DNA of 64,000 bases from Phenylobacterium sp. Lineage in GTDB: Bacteria > Pseudomonadota > Alphaproteobacteria > Caulobacterales > Caulobacteraceae. This document shows positions 9,331-18,905 of this stretch, one piece after another. The notes beneath the pieces were generated by a model. The model was not told the DNA's origin and ran no database searches. It saw only the letters and a program-made list of their open reading frames with translations. Each line of letters opens with the position of its first letter. Position 1 is the first letter of the stretch. The stretch covers positions 1-64,000 of the forward strand of contig NZ_JAHBYD010000003.1 of NCBI RefSeq assembly GCF_019636135.1, written 5' to 3'. A program made the translations under genes and the position numbers.

Positions 9331-9341
9331 AGCCGGTCGTG

Positions 9342-10520
9342 CTACTTCTTCGCCAGGTACGCCTTGGACTCGGCAGCCACCACGTCGACCAGGTTGCCCA
9401 TGGCGATGTTGGCGTCGATCAGGTGCAGGCCCCAGTCGGCCGCCGGCCCGCCCGGCCCCATCACGTCGCCCGGAATGTCGTCGGTCCGCGGATCGGACGG
9501 GACGGCGTTCACGTGGACCTCCAGGTAGTTGAAGCCGTTCTTCGAGACGCACTGGCCGGTCAGCAGCCCCGGCAGCGCCACGAACGGCGTCTTCGGGTTC
9601 TCCTTGCCCTTCACCCACGGCGGGTTCCCGGCGCCGGAGTCCGCGATCTGGGCCGCCGTGTTCGACAGGTAGGCCTTCAGCTCGCCCTTGCCGCCCGCGA
9701 GGTTCGCCGGGTTGGTGCAGACCGCCTCCATCGCCGGGTCGTTCGCGATCCGCCCGAAGCGGCTGTTCGCGGGCGGCGGGATGGTGTCGCGGAAGGTGGC
9801 GTAGGCGATCACGCAGCCGGTCTGGCTGGCGCTCCGGCAGGTCGGGATCGACTTGAAGACGCCCGTGTCCTTGCCCTTCTCCACGCCCAGGCTCGTGCCC
9901 AGCAGCAGCGCCGAGACGAGCTGCTTCTGCACCGGCTTGCCGTCGATCTCGGCGGCGATCATCCGGGTCAGCACGCCCGAGCCCTGGCTGTGCCCGATCA
10001 GCACCACGCCGCGGCCCTTGTTCTCATGCGCGAGATAGTAGTTCCAGGCGTCGACCACGTCGGCGTAGCCCACCGCGCGGGTGGCCGGGTCGGCCGAGCC
10101 GGGCAGGGGCTTGCCGGCGATCGCCGCGCGCAGGCCCGTCAGCGTGAACTGCCGGTAGAGCGGCGCGTAGATCCGGCACTTGGACCCGAACCGCGCGAGC
10201 TGGGCCCGCACCACGTTCAGTTCCTCGTCGTTGGCGATCATGTCCGACACGACGCCCGGGTCGTTCGATACGGTCGGGTAGACGTAGAAGCAGTCGATCG
10301 GCGCCTTCGGGTCGGCCTTGAACGCCTCGACGCTCGACGAGCCGTCGGCCTTGATCACCGCGGTCGTCATGTCGACCGCGCAGGCGTCGCCGGCCTTGCC
10401 GGGCCAGCACAGCCAGGCCTGGGGCTTGCCGTAGTCGTTCGGGGTCATCTGCGCGGCGGCGGGCCCGCCCGCGAGCAGCGCCGCGCCCATCGAAGCGGCG
10501 GCCAGAATCCGAGCGGTCAT
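9342..10520 (-). CDS. DUF3089 alpha/beta-hydrolase, secreted
   Basis: A ~392-residue protein with an N-terminal signal peptide (ILAAASMGAALLAGGPAAA). The alpha/beta-hydrolase nucleophile elbow is GHSQGS (about residue 180), and DCFYVYPTVSNDPG is typical of DUF3089. The C-terminal LEVHVNAVPSDPRTDDIPGD segment probably carries the catalytic His region. Substrate unknown; an esterase or lipase is likely. The start is uncertain: ATG 10520 has a GGGGAG site 15 bp upstream, while ATG 10535 is in frame but abuts that site. It is divergent from the PQQ dehydrogenase gene. Confidence 0.82.
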   Translation of the reverse strand: MTARILAAASMGAALLAGGPAAAQMTPNDYGKPQAWLCWPGKAGDACAVDMTTAVIKADGSSSVEAFKADPKAPIDCFYVYPTVSNDPGVVSDMIANDEELNVVRAQLARFGSKCRIYAPLYRQFTLTGLRAAIAGKPLPGSADPATRAVGYADVVDAWNYYLAHENKGRGVVLIGHSQGSGVLTRMIAAEIDGKPVQKQLVSALLLGTSLGVEKGKDTGVFKSIPTCRSASQTGCVIAYATFRDTIPPPANSRFGRIANDPAMEAVCTNPANLAGGKGELKAYLSNTAAQIADSGAGNPPWVKGKENPKTPFVALPGLLTGQCVSKNGFNYLEVHVNAVPSDPRTDDIPGDVMGPGGPAADWGLHLIDANIAMGNLVDVVAAESKAYLAKK

Positions 10521-10662
10521 CCGAGCGTTCAACATCTCCCCGAGCCCTTCTGTTTTCGAAGTTTGCGTATGATGATCGCGCGTCGGCGGCGGCCGGTCCA
10601 GTCCCCATGACGCACGCGCAAACCCTGCTAAGGTCCGCTCCGAGAGACTCGGGGAAACGGGC

Positions 10663-13227
10663 ATGGCGACTGAGAAGGAAGCGGGCTGGCCGGCGCGCAT
10701 CTGGGCGGCGATCGGCGGCGGCCTCGTGGCCCTCGTGGGCGCTCTGCTGCTCGCGGGCGGCGGCTGGCTGATCTACCTCGAGGGCTCGCCCTATTACCTG
10801 CTGGCCGGCGCGGCGGTGATCGCCACGGGCGTCATGCTGGTGCGCCGCCATCCCGCGGCGGGGCTGGTCTACGCCGCGACGCTGGCCGTCACCCTCGCCT
10901 GGGGGCTGTGGGAGGGCGGCTTCGCCTTCTGGCCGCTGCTGCCGCGCCTGTTCGCGCCGGCGGTGCTGGGCCTCTTCGTGCTGCTGGTGATCCCGGCCGC
11001 GCCCAAGGGCCGCCTGCGCACGCAGTCGGCGGCGGCCGTGGCGCTGCTGTCCGTCCTGCCGATCGGCGTCCTGGGCGCGACCCTGCCGGCCACCTTCACC
11101 TGGGGCCAGGCCGATGTCCCGGCGCCGGCGACCACGGCGCCGCCCCCCGCCGTCGCCCAGTCCGACTGGCGCTACTACGGCCGCGACCCGGGCGGCTCCC
11201 GCTATGCCCCCGTCGACCAGATCAACCGCGAGAACGTCGACGACCTGAAGGTCGCCTGGACCTTCCGCACCGGCGAGAAGCCGCAGCGCGGCAGCCAGGA
11301 CCAGAACACGCCGCTGCAGGTGGGCGACACCGTCTACCTCTGCACGCCGACCAACGTGGTCATCGCCGTCGACGCCGACACCGGCCGCGAGAAGTGGCGC
11401 CACGATCCGAAGGTGAAGCCGCACTTCTGGAACCGCTGCCGCGGCGTCGGCTACTGGGACGGGACCCAGCCGAAGGTCGCGCTCGCCGGGCCGGTCACGG
11501 CGGACCTGGCGTCGAAGCCGGCCGTGAAGGGCGGGACGGTCATCGTCGGCGCCGCCGCCACGAACGCTGCGCCCGCCCCGAAGGCCGCGCCCGCGACCCA
11601 GGCGGTGACGCCCCCGGCGAAGGCCGCCGCGGCGCCGGCTCCGGCGCCCGCCGCGACGAAGGCTGCGGCCGCTGCGCCACCGGCCGGCCCGCTCTGCGCG
11701 CGCCGGATCATCTCCTCGACCATCAACGCGGAACTCTTCGCCCTCGACGCCGCGACGGGCGAGCGCTGCCCCGGCTTCGGCACGAACGGCATGGTCGACC
11801 TGAAGGTCGGCATGGGTCCGATCAAGACCGCCTTCTACTTCCAGACCTCGATCCCGACCGTCGTCGGCGACCTGGTCGTCATCGGCGGCTGGGTGGCGGA
11901 CAACCAGGAGCTGGCCGAGCCTTCGGGCGTGGTCCGCGCCTTCAGCGTCAGGACCGGCGAACTGGTCTGGGCCTGGGACCTCGGCAATCCCGACATCACC
12001 AAGCTGCCGCCCGAGGGCCAGACCTACAGCCGCGGCACGCCCAACGTCTGGTCGACGCCCGCCTTCGACCCCGACCTGGGCCTCGTCTACCTGCCGACCG
12101 GCAACGCCACGCCCGACTACTGGGGCTCGCACCGCTCGGCCGCCTCGGAGCGGTACTCGTCGTCGGTCGTCGCCCTGGACGTCGCCACGGGCCGCGAGCG
12201 CTGGACGTTCCAGACCGTGCATCACGACGTCTGGGACTACGACGTGCCCAGCCAGCCGATGCTGATCGACTTCCCGCTGGCGAACGGGACCACGGCGCCG
12301 GCGCTGGTCCAGCTCACCAAGCGCGGCCAGATCTTCGTGCTCGACCGCCGCACGGGCGCGCCGCTCACCAAGGTGGTCGAGGTGCGCACGCCGCAGGACC
12401 CGGCGCCCGGCGAGTGGCTCTCGAAGACCCAGCCCTATTCGGTCGAGATGCCCACCATCGGCGTCGAGCCGCTCTCCGAGAAGATGATGTGGGGCGCGAC
12501 CCCGCTCGACCAGTTGATGTGCCGCATCGCCTTCAAGAGCCTGCGCTATGACGGCGACTTCACGCCGCCGGGCGCGAAGCAGGCGTCGCTGCAGTATCCG
12601 GGCAACGCCGGGGGCATGAACTGGGGCTCGGGCGCCTTCGATGCGCGCCGCGGCCTCCTGATCTTCAGCGACGTGCGCATGCCGCAGACCGTGAAGCTGA
12701 ACCCGCCGTCGGCGAAGAAGACGCCGGTGCTGTCGCTGACGCTCGCCAAGGGCCGCCCGCCCGAGTCGATGAAGGCCGTGCCCTACGAGGCCGACAACAC
12801 CTGGCTGTTCAGCCCGCTCTTCGCGCCGTGCCTGCAGCCGCCGCACGGCATGCTGACGGCCGTCGACGTGAAGACCCGCCAGATCGTCTGGCAGGTGCCC
12901 TCCGGCACGGCCGAGGCGCAGGCGCCGCTGGGCCTCAGGAGCCACCTGCCGATCCCGATCGGCACCCTGGGCATCGGCGGCGCGATCACCACGGCCGGCG
13001 GCGTCTCGTTCCGCGCCGCGACCACCGACGCCTACCTGCGCGCCTACGACAACGCCACCGGCAAGGTGCTGTGGCAGGGCAAGCTGCCCGTCCCGGCCGC
13101 GGGCACGCCGATGACCTATGTCTCGCCCAGGACCGGCAAGCAGTACGTGGTCATCAGCGCCGGCGGCGCGGGGGGCATGCCCGGCGCCGCCAAGGGCGAC
13201 TACGTCATCGCCTACGCGCTGCCGTAG
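10663..13227 (+). CDS. gcd: Membrane-bound PQQ-dependent dehydrogenase (glucose/quinate/shikimate family)
   Basis: An 854-residue quinoprotein. Five hydrophobic segments occupy residues ~10-145 (WAAIGGGLVALVGALLLAGG, then YYLLAGAAVIATGVMLV and others); the periplasmic eight-bladed propeller follows, starting DWRYYGRDPGGSRYAPVDQIN. Family marks include CTPTNVVIAVDADTG, HHDVWDYDVPSQP and GAITTAGGVSFRAATTDAYLRAYD. It oxidises a sugar or polyol in the periplasm and passes electrons to ubiquinone. An Ala/Pro/Thr-rich insert (~residues 296-342) interrupts an early blade before the CARRI motif; such inserts occur in the family. No PQQ-synthesis genes are nearby. The symbol gcd is by family; substrate is unproven. 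Confidence 0.88.
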   Translation: MATEKEAGWPARIWAAIGGGLVALVGALLLAGGGWLIYLEGSPYYLLAGAAVIATGVMLVRRHPAAGLVYAATLAVTLAWGLWEGGFAFWPLLPRLFAPAVLGLFVLLVIPAAPKGRLRTQSAAAVALLSVLPIGVLGATLPATFTWGQADVPAPATTAPPPAVAQSDWRYYGRDPGGSRYAPVDQINRENVDDLKVAWTFRTGEKPQRGSQDQNTPLQVGDTVYLCTPTNVVIAVDADTGREKWRHDPKVKPHFWNRCRGVGYWDGTQPKVALAGPVTADLASKPAVKGGTVIVGAAATNAAPAPKAAPATQAVTPPAKAAAAPAPAPAATKAAAAAPPAGPLCARRIISSTINAELFALDAATGERCPGFGTNGMVDLKVGMGPIKTAFYFQTSIPTVVGDLVVIGGWVADNQELAEPSGVVRAFSVRTGELVWAWDLGNPDITKLPPEGQTYSRGTPNVWSTPAFDPDLGLVYLPTGNATPDYWGSHRSAASERYSSSVVALDVATGRERWTFQTVHHDVWDYDVPSQPMLIDFPLANGTTAPALVQLTKRGQIFVLDRRTGAPLTKVVEVRTPQDPAPGEWLSKTQPYSVEMPTIGVEPLSEKMMWGATPLDQLMCRIAFKSLRYDGDFTPPGAKQASLQYPGNAGGMNWGSGAFDARRGLLIFSDVRMPQTVKLNPPSAKKTPVLSLTLAKGRPPESMKAVPYEADNTWLFSPLFAPCLQPPHGMLTAVDVKTRQIVWQVPSGTAEAQAPLGLRSHLPIPIGTLGIGGAITTAGGVSFRAATTDAYLRAYDNATGKVLWQGKLPVPAAGTPMTYVSPRTGKQYVVISAGGAGGMPGAAKGDYVIAYALP

Positions 13228-13374
13228 GGGCTTCGGCGAACGATCGGGGCGGATCGGCCAGGCCTCGGAAAGCTCGGGAAAAGATCGGCGGGGCTCGGGG
13301 CATGCTCGGTCGCTCCGCCGCCGCCCCGCCGGTACCTAAGTTCCTGCGTAGCCTGGGGAATCTAGGGAATTCCG

Positions 13375-13650
13375 ATGACCGACGTGAATGCGTTCGTTGG
13401 CCGCCGTATGAGGCGGCGGCGGCACCTGATGGGGCTGACCCAGCAGGACCTCGCCGCCGCCTGCGGCGTCACTTTCCAGCAGGTCCAGAAGTACGAGAGC
13501 GCCAGCACCCGCCTGACCGTGGAACGGCTCTGGAAGGTCGCCGGCGCGCTGCAGGTGGACGTGGCCTACTTCTTCGCCGGCCTGGCGCGGGAAGACGCGT
13601 CCCCCCGCGCCTCCGGCCGCGCGGTCGTGCGGAGCTGGAGCCCGTTCTGA
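13375..13650 (+). CDS. XRE-family transcriptional regulator, small
   Basis: A 91-residue protein with an HTH_3 domain (~7-62): RRRRHLMGLTQQDLAAACGVTFQQVQKYESASTRLTVERLWKVAGALQV. The QQVQKYE recognition helix matches the short Caulobacterales XRE regulators that have a ~25-residue tail. It follows the PQQ dehydrogenase by 147 bp that contain a GC-rich stem, and is probably transcribed separately. Targets are not visible. Confidence 0.85.
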   Translation: MTDVNAFVGRRMRRRRHLMGLTQQDLAAACGVTFQQVQKYESASTRLTVERLWKVAGALQVDVAYFFAGLAREDASPRASGRAVVRSWSPF

Positions 13651-13789
13651 CTACCCGTGCGCCGCGGAGCGTGGGGTCTCGGAGACGCCCGGCGCATGGC
13701 GCCCCGGCATGGCCGCCGGTCCGGCGGGACCCATCGCCGCCACGGCGGGCGGCAGGCCTCCCATGGGCGTCCCGTTCGGGCGATAGCCC

Positions 13790-16669
13790 TCAGGCCGCCA
13801 GCGCCTCAGGGGAAGCTTGGACGGGCCATAGTGAGGGGATCAGCCGCGCCAGGGCCTGAACAAGGTCCGCCGCGCCGGTCGGGGTCGGTGCGGCGGCGTC
13901 CGGGCGGAGGGCTGCGAGGACGTCCGCGAGTTCGCCCGGCGCGCTGCCGGGCCCGACAAGGCTGCGAAGCCGCTCGGGGTCGGCGAGGGCGGGATCGGCC
14001 ATGGCGTCGCCGTCCGCCCGGCTGCGCGCGGCGACGAGGCAGCGCAACGCCTTGTCGAGCAGCGGCGGGGCCTCCTCCGGGAATCCGCCCGCCGCCAGCA
14101 CGCCGGCCATCCGGATCGACCGGTCCGCCTCGTCCCGCCATGCCCTCGGCGGAGCGACAGGCGCGTCGGGCGCATCGGCGAAGCCGGCGGCGGCGTGAAG
14201 CACCCGCGCTCCCCCACCGGCCAGTCCGACGATCCCGGCGCCGATCAGGCGCCTGAGCGAGAGCCAGGCGGCGCGATCGACGAGCTCGATCGGGACGGCG
14301 TCCTCGACCCCGCGCAGCCTCTCGGCCTCGGCCGCCAGCGCGTCGGGGTCGAGGTCCAGGACGGCCAGCATCCGCAGCTCGCCCGTCGCCGCGGCGCGCG
14401 CCTCGATACGCAGCACGTGTTCGCCGTGGCGGCGTCGCAGGTCCGCTGTCACCGCCTCTTCCGGCGGAACGATGCGGGGTCCGAGCGCCTCGGCCCCGTC
14501 CAGCATGGCTCGCATGCGCTCGATGAGCGCGCCCCGGCCGGAGGGCATCTTCAGCGCGTTGAGGTCGCCGCCGCCGCCGTCCAGCAGGCCGTCGGCAAGG
14601 GCCTGCTTGGCGTCGAGCAAATGCAGGATCGAGTGCTCGATCGTCTTCTCGGCGACCAGGTTGATCACCGTGACGGAGCGCGTCTGGTGCTTGCGCCAGG
14701 CGCGGGCGATGCGTTGCTCGAGCTTGGCGGGGTTCCAGGGCAGGTCGATGTTGATGACGGCGCTGGCCGCCTGCAGGTTCAGCCCGACGCTGCCGGAGTC
14801 GGTCGACAGGAAGAGCCGGCAGGCGGGGTCGTGCTTGAACCGGTTGATCTCCTCGCGCCGGCGGGCTTGCGGAACCGAGCCCGTGTGCCAGGCCGCCTCC
14901 ACCCCCAGCTCGGCGGCCAGCTCGCGCACCATCTGGAGCATCCGCTCCCATTCCGAGAACACGATGATCTTGCGATCCGGCTCCTGCAGCAGGTCCTCGA
15001 GGACGCGCTCCAGCTCCTCCAGCTTGGGTGAGACGCGGCAGGTCGGATCGAGGATGGCCGGCGTGTCGCAGGTCATCCGCATGCAGGCGAGGAGCATCTG
15101 CATGCGGTCGAATTCCTGCTGCGTGAGGGGCCGCCTCTGAGCGAGCTGCGCGAGCCTGGCGGCCTGCTTCGAGTAGTCGTCGTAGCGTAGCTGCTGTTCC
15201 TCGGCCATGGGCACGAAGAAGGTCTTGACCGTCCGCCCGGGCAGCTCGGTCTCCACATCGGCCTTGCGGCGGCGCAGCAGCACGGGCTCGACCTGCCGGC
15301 GCAGCTCTTCGAGGTTGCGGTAGTCGACGGGGCGTCCCCGGTCGTCCAGCTCATAGAAGCGGCGGTTGAAACGGAACAGCGGGCCGACCAGCTCGGGGTC
15401 GAGGTACTGGACGATGGAGTAGAGTTCGTCGATGCGGTTCTCGACCGGCGTCCCGGTCAGCACGAAGGCGTAGGGCGAACGCAGCGACTTCACCTTGCGC
15501 GCCGTCTTGGTGTGCCAGTTCTTGATCCGCTGCGCCTCATCCAGCACCACGATGTCCGGCGCGAGCACGTCGTTGATCGCCTCGGCGTCGCCGAGCACCT
15601 GTTCGTAGTTGACGATGGTGAAGAACGGCGGATCGCGATAGGCCGCGAGCCTCGCCGGCCTGGGGCCGAACACCGGCCGGGCCGGCCGGTCGGTGAAGCG
15701 CGCGATCTGTTCCTCCCACTCGGCCTTCAGCGAGGCCGGGCACACCACCAGGACGCGCGAAACGCCCTGCCGTCGCGCCAGCAGCTCGCAGGCGGCGATG
15801 GCCTGGACCGTCTTGCCCAGACCCATCTCGTCGGCCAGCAGCGCCCGCTCCCCGAACGCCAGGTGGATCATCCCCTCGCGCTGGTAGGGCAGGAGCGGAT
15901 GGCGCAGCACATCGGCCGCCGCCGGATCGCCCGCCAGCTCGGCCCGGAACGCCGAACGCGCCGCTGCGCGCGATCGTTCCCGTCGCCGCCGGTCGAGCCA
16001 GTGGCCGAAGTGACGGGAGATGCGAAGGACGTCGCGCACCGCTTTCGGCGCCTCGGCATAGGCCTGGCGCAGCGCCTCGACGTCGTCCGCGCCGCCGGCG
16101 AACCGGCCTTCGCCATCGAGGAACGGCGCGAGCCAGGATCGCGTGGCGGCCACGTGTTCGTCGTCGCGGTGCGGCCAGACGAGTGTCGCTGCCGGTTGGG
16201 CGGCGCGTTGCAGGAACAGCTCCACACGGGGAGAACCTTGCGCGGCGGCGTCGCGGAAGGCGCGGACGCCTCGGCGGCGGAGGCCCGCCAGCACGCCTTC
16301 GATATGCTTGCAGGTGCCCAGCCCGTTGACGCGGTGGTCGATGCAGCCGCAGGAGTTCCCGAACCCGCCGAGGTCGCGGATCTCCACCTCATAGGCGCCG
16401 CCGCTCTCCGATCTGACCCGGAACGCACCGAACACCGGGTGCTCCGGGTCGAGCGCCTCCACCGCCACGATCTCCGTGCGCCCCCGCCATCGCCGCAGGT
16501 CCACCTCCTGCTCGTCGCTGGTGTCCCAGCCCCGGGCGGCCGGAGGCTGTTCGGGCTTCGTCTGCGCCCGCGCCTTGCGGCGGGCGGCCTTGGGGCTGGC
16601 GGCCTTTGGGCTGGCGGGGGGACGGCCCTGCGACGGCGCACGCCGACGATTCGAATCTGTCTTCCGCAT
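13790..16669 (-). CDS. SWIM zinc-finger SNF2-family helicase
   Basis: A 959-residue ATPase. Order: basic Pro/Ala-rich N-tail (~1-45); SWIM-type finger with C107, C109, C120 and H122; SNF2 ATPase with Walker A DEMGLGKT (280-287), DEAQ box (377-380) and LTGTPVENR; helicase C-terminal lobe with FSEWERMLQMV and INIDLPWNPAKLEQRIARAWR; then ~200 residues of unrecognised C-terminus. Such proteins move on duplex DNA, and many sit in defence or repair contexts. It is a single gene on the chromosomal side of the CRISPR region. The exact role is unknown. Confidence 0.9.
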   Translation of the reverse strand: MRKTDSNRRRAPSQGRPPASPKAASPKAARRKARAQTKPEQPPAARGWDTSDEQEVDLRRWRGRTEIVAVEALDPEHPVFGAFRVRSESGGAYEVEIRDLGGFGNSCGCIDHRVNGLGTCKHIEGVLAGLRRRGVRAFRDAAAQGSPRVELFLQRAAQPAATLVWPHRDDEHVAATRSWLAPFLDGEGRFAGGADDVEALRQAYAEAPKAVRDVLRISRHFGHWLDRRRRERSRAAARSAFRAELAGDPAAADVLRHPLLPYQREGMIHLAFGERALLADEMGLGKTVQAIAACELLARRQGVSRVLVVCPASLKAEWEEQIARFTDRPARPVFGPRPARLAAYRDPPFFTIVNYEQVLGDAEAINDVLAPDIVVLDEAQRIKNWHTKTARKVKSLRSPYAFVLTGTPVENRIDELYSIVQYLDPELVGPLFRFNRRFYELDDRGRPVDYRNLEELRRQVEPVLLRRRKADVETELPGRTVKTFFVPMAEEQQLRYDDYSKQAARLAQLAQRRPLTQQEFDRMQMLLACMRMTCDTPAILDPTCRVSPKLEELERVLEDLLQEPDRKIIVFSEWERMLQMVRELAAELGVEAAWHTGSVPQARRREEINRFKHDPACRLFLSTDSGSVGLNLQAASAVINIDLPWNPAKLEQRIARAWRKHQTRSVTVINLVAEKTIEHSILHLLDAKQALADGLLDGGGGDLNALKMPSGRGALIERMRAMLDGAEALGPRIVPPEEAVTADLRRRHGEHVLRIEARAAATGELRMLAVLDLDPDALAAEAERLRGVEDAVPIELVDRAAWLSLRRLIGAGIVGLAGGGARVLHAAAGFADAPDAPVAPPRAWRDEADRSIRMAGVLAAGGFPEEAPPLLDKALRCLVAARSRADGDAMADPALADPERLRSLVGPGSAPGELADVLAALRPDAAAPTPTGAADLVQALARLIPSLWPVQASPEALAA

Positions 16670-16774
16670 GGAGGAAGGCTAGCACCGCCGCCCGGCCCAT
16701 CAACGGGCGCGGGGCGGCGGCCCTGGCGCCAGCGCCGGCGGCGTCGTGTACTCACCGGAAGAAGAGGACCGCTG

Positions 16775-17197
16775 GTGACGATGCGGCCGGAAATCCAGTT
16801 CAGCTCCGCCTTTCCCGACGACTCGATCGAGGATGGAGGGGACTTTGTGCAATGGCCGGGCCGCAATGTGGCCGAAGCCCTGAAAGGCGGGCTGGAAGAG
16901 AGGGGCTATCGGGTCTCCGACCCCGTCGATGCGCAACACGTAGGTTGGGAGCTGGACATCTGGCGCGGGCGCAAACGCTTCTGGCTCCGGATCTCGATAC
17001 TCGAACCTGAGCTGAATTATCTGATGGCGAAGAACATGACCTTCTTCCTGTGGCCGGATGTGAAGCTGTTCCGCGCCTTCCTCGCGGACCTTCAGGCTGT
17101 CTTGGAGGCCGACCACAGGTTCGGCCAGGTTCGCTGGTTCCCAAAGAGCGGCATCGATGGGCGCGCTGCGCCAGCGTCGGGACCGTTCAACGACTAA
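16775..17197 (+). CDS. Hypothetical protein, ~140 aa
   Basis: No family recognised. A soluble protein of mixed alpha/beta character: acidic start (FPDDSIEDGGDFVQWPGRNVAEALKGGLEERGYRVSDP), a strand WELDIWRGRKRFWLRISI, and a Trp/Phe-rich FFLWPDVKLFRAFLADLQAVLE segment. The composition recalls small immunity-type or SMI1-neighbour proteins but no motif is decisive. GTG 16775 is preferred because AGAGGA lies 6 bp upstream; ATG 16781 is an in-frame alternative. It is divergent from the SNF2 gene. Confidence 0.7.
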   Translation: MTMRPEIQFSSAFPDDSIEDGGDFVQWPGRNVAEALKGGLEERGYRVSDPVDAQHVGWELDIWRGRKRFWLRISILEPELNYLMAKNMTFFLWPDVKLFRAFLADLQAVLEADHRFGQVRWFPKSGIDGRAAPASGPFND

Positions 17198-17232
17198 ATG
17201 GAAACGCGGATTTGATTCCCCGATTCTCCAAG

Positions 17233-17397
17233 TCACGGCGCGCGACCGACCACCTGGCCGGGAGCGAAGAGGTCACAGACGGCTTCGCTCCCGGCGACCG
17301 GCGTCGTCTCCGGCAGCCGATGACCGCGACCGGGCGCAAGGCCGACGCCGCGCCAGCGGCGGAATGAGTGGTCGTGGGTGCAGTCGCGATACGACAT
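17233..17397 (-). CDS. Possible small ORF sharing a motif with 19.1 kb
   Basis: A 54-codon frame starting 15 bp after the stop of the next gene on the same strand. Its first residues, MSYRDCTHDHSFRR, match the C-terminal VNGDDYTHDHSFSR encoded at 19103-19140 on the same strand, and most differences in the shared codons are silent. The rest is Pro/Gly/Arg-rich with no recognised fold. It may be a gene relic rather than an expressed protein. Confidence 0.3.
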   Translation of the reverse strand: MSYRDCTHDHSFRRWRGVGLAPGRGHRLPETTPVAGSEAVCDLFAPGQVVGRAP

Positions 17398-17412
17398 CCC
17401 TCCGACGTACCC

Positions 17413-17868
17413 TCAGTAGGATTCGAACGTGTCAGGCTGCAACAAGTCGTAGATCTTCGAGATCGAGCGGGTCTTCCCGATTTTTCTGATCATCGATCGG
17501 TATTCCGCCTGTCCCTCTTCTCCGTAATAGTCGATCCGGGATGTCTCCATCGCGTCACGCGCTCTCTGCTGGACCTCCTCGAGTGACACGACTGGCAGCG
17601 GCTCGAGCTCCTGCTCGATACGCGACTGTGGCGGACCGAATATCCAAAGCAGGGACAGCACGGATCCGGCGCGGCCGGTTCTGCGGACGGACAGCACCCG
17701 CCAGCGTCGACCGTCGGTGTCGATCAGCTCCATCCCATTCTGCACGCCCTCCTTGAGAGTGCGGGGACCACACTTGGTGAGTCGATCCATGTCTGGAAAA
17801 CCCCAGATCTCACGATCTGGGGTGAATCCAAGAACGGGAAAACTGAAGTGCGCTTCGCTGGATTGCAT
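17413..17868 (-). CDS. Hypothetical protein, ~151 aa
   Basis: No family recognised. GGAGG lies 6 bp before ATG 17868, which decides the start over an ATG ten codons upstream. The sequence has a beta-rich N-terminal half (FSFPVLGFTPDREIWGFPDMDRL, then GMELIDTDGRRWRVLSVRR) and a helical acidic C-terminal half (SLEEVQQRARDAMETS, then EYRSMIRKIGKTRSISKIYDLL). It resembles a small soluble immunity or host-takeover type protein only in size. It lies between the SNF2 helicase and the toxin-antitoxin pair. Confidence 0.7.
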   Translation of the reverse strand: MQSSEAHFSFPVLGFTPDREIWGFPDMDRLTKCGPRTLKEGVQNGMELIDTDGRRWRVLSVRRTGRAGSVLSLLWIFGPPQSRIEQELEPLPVVSLEEVQQRARDAMETSRIDYYGEEGQAEYRSMIRKIGKTRSISKIYDLLQPDTFESY

Positions 17869-18008
17869 GCTGCCTCCGAAGGAACAAAGATGGAACATAC
17901 ATTGATCCAGCTCAGCGGAAAGGTTCGGGAATCACGTCGCATTAGCGACGTAGTGAATGGTCTGCCAATCCCGCAGCAACCTGTCTCCAGTCCGGTGCAA
18001 TCTTCCCT

Positions 18009-18557
18009 TTAGCCCTGGGGCCGGCCGACGGACGCGATGTACGCTTCGACTTGCTCCGGCCAGGGTTCGCCTCGGAGCCAGGCTGCGGCGCCATAGGTGT
18101 GGGCGATCAGGAGCTTTCGAGGGGGGTCGCGCGACAGTCCGTACCAATGGCCATCGTCAAGACGATCGACATCGCCCTGGATGAAGTCATTCAGGTTCTG
18201 GGTCACCAGGAGGTCGGCTTCGCCTGTCAAGGCGGTTTCCAGGACGTGGCGGTCTTCTTCGTCGTCCAGCGGAAGGACGCCCACGCCGCCGACGGTAGGA
18301 GAGGGGCCGTCCCGGGCCAAGGTCGCAATGATCCCCATCAAGCGATCCGCAACGGCTTGATCTCCCGTCAGACGCAGGATCACGGCGTTCAAACGGAACA
18401 GCATGCCCCATGAAATGACCAGCGCCACGGGTCCGCGAGGCGACTGACCCAAGCGTATGGCCTCGACGAGGGATTGCGCGGCGGTGTCCTGCCGGCCGTA
18501 CTTCTCAGCCAGGAAGGCGCCGACCCATACATTGAGATCGAGGCAAAGGCGCAGCAA
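18009..18557 (-). CDS. PIN-domain ribonuclease toxin (VapC-like)
   Basis: A 182-residue PIN-fold protein. The first acidic site is LDLNVWVGAFLAEKYG (Asp ~7), and the second acidic region is LDDEEDRHVLETALTGEADLLVTQNLNDF, where D, D and N line up with the metal site of PIN nucleases. TTG start at 18557, 9 bp after the upstream antitoxin stop. PIN toxins cut tRNA or rRNA sites. It pairs with the ribbon-helix-helix gene directly upstream, as a type II toxin-antitoxin module beside the cas operon. Confidence 0.8.
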   Translation of the reverse strand: MLRLCLDLNVWVGAFLAEKYGRQDTAAQSLVEAIRLGQSPRGPVALVISWGMLFRLNAVILRLTGDQAVADRLMGIIATLARDGPSPTVGGVGVLPLDDEEDRHVLETALTGEADLLVTQNLNDFIQGDVDRLDDGHWYGLSRDPPRKLLIAHTYGAAAWLRGEPWPEQVEAYIASVGRPQG

Positions 18558-18566
18558 CCCGTCAGC

Positions 18567-18905
18567 TCAGCGCCGGCGGCTGGTCAGGCGCACGGCCTTG
18601 GCCATGATCTCGTCTTCGGATGGATTGGTTCCCAGCCGGGGCTCGGCCTTGGCCATCCCGGCCTGTAGAACAGTCCGGTACTCGCGGTCCAAAAGCGCCC
18701 GGCTGACGGCCCATGACGCCTCCTGCACTTCTGTCTCTCCCAAGGCTTCGATCCGCCGGAGCGCGTCTCGGGCGCCTGAGGAGAGGCTGAGGTACCATCG
18801 CAGCGCGGCCGCGGTGATCTGGGACGTCTTGCGGTCCTCAAGTTTCGCGGTTTCAGCCATCCGTTGTGCCGTGAGCTGATCGACATGACTCGAAAGCGTG
18901 GGCAT
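18567..18905 (-). CDS. Ribbon-helix-helix antitoxin (CopG-like)
   Basis: A 112-residue partner of the PIN toxin. The N-terminal region MPTLSSHVDQLTAQRMAETAKLEDRKTSQITAAALRWYLSLS fits a ribbon-helix-helix DNA-binding segment; the C-terminal half (EASWAVSRALLDREYRTVLQAGMAKAE) is an acidic helix able to bind the toxin. GGAGG precedes the ATG by 5 bp. An AT-rich palindrome lies 16 bp upstream, consistent with autorepression. Confidence 0.78.
   Translation of the reverse strand: MPTLSSHVDQLTAQRMAETAKLEDRKTSQITAAALRWYLSLSSGARDALRRIEALGETEVQEASWAVSRALLDREYRTVLQAGMAKAEPRLGTNPSEDEIMAKAVRLTSRRR

Noticed and set aside
10024..12945. A 973-codon minus-strand frame opposite the PQQ dehydrogenase
   Set aside because: Antisense shadow of two well-supported genes; Arg/Gly/Ala-rich with no motifs.
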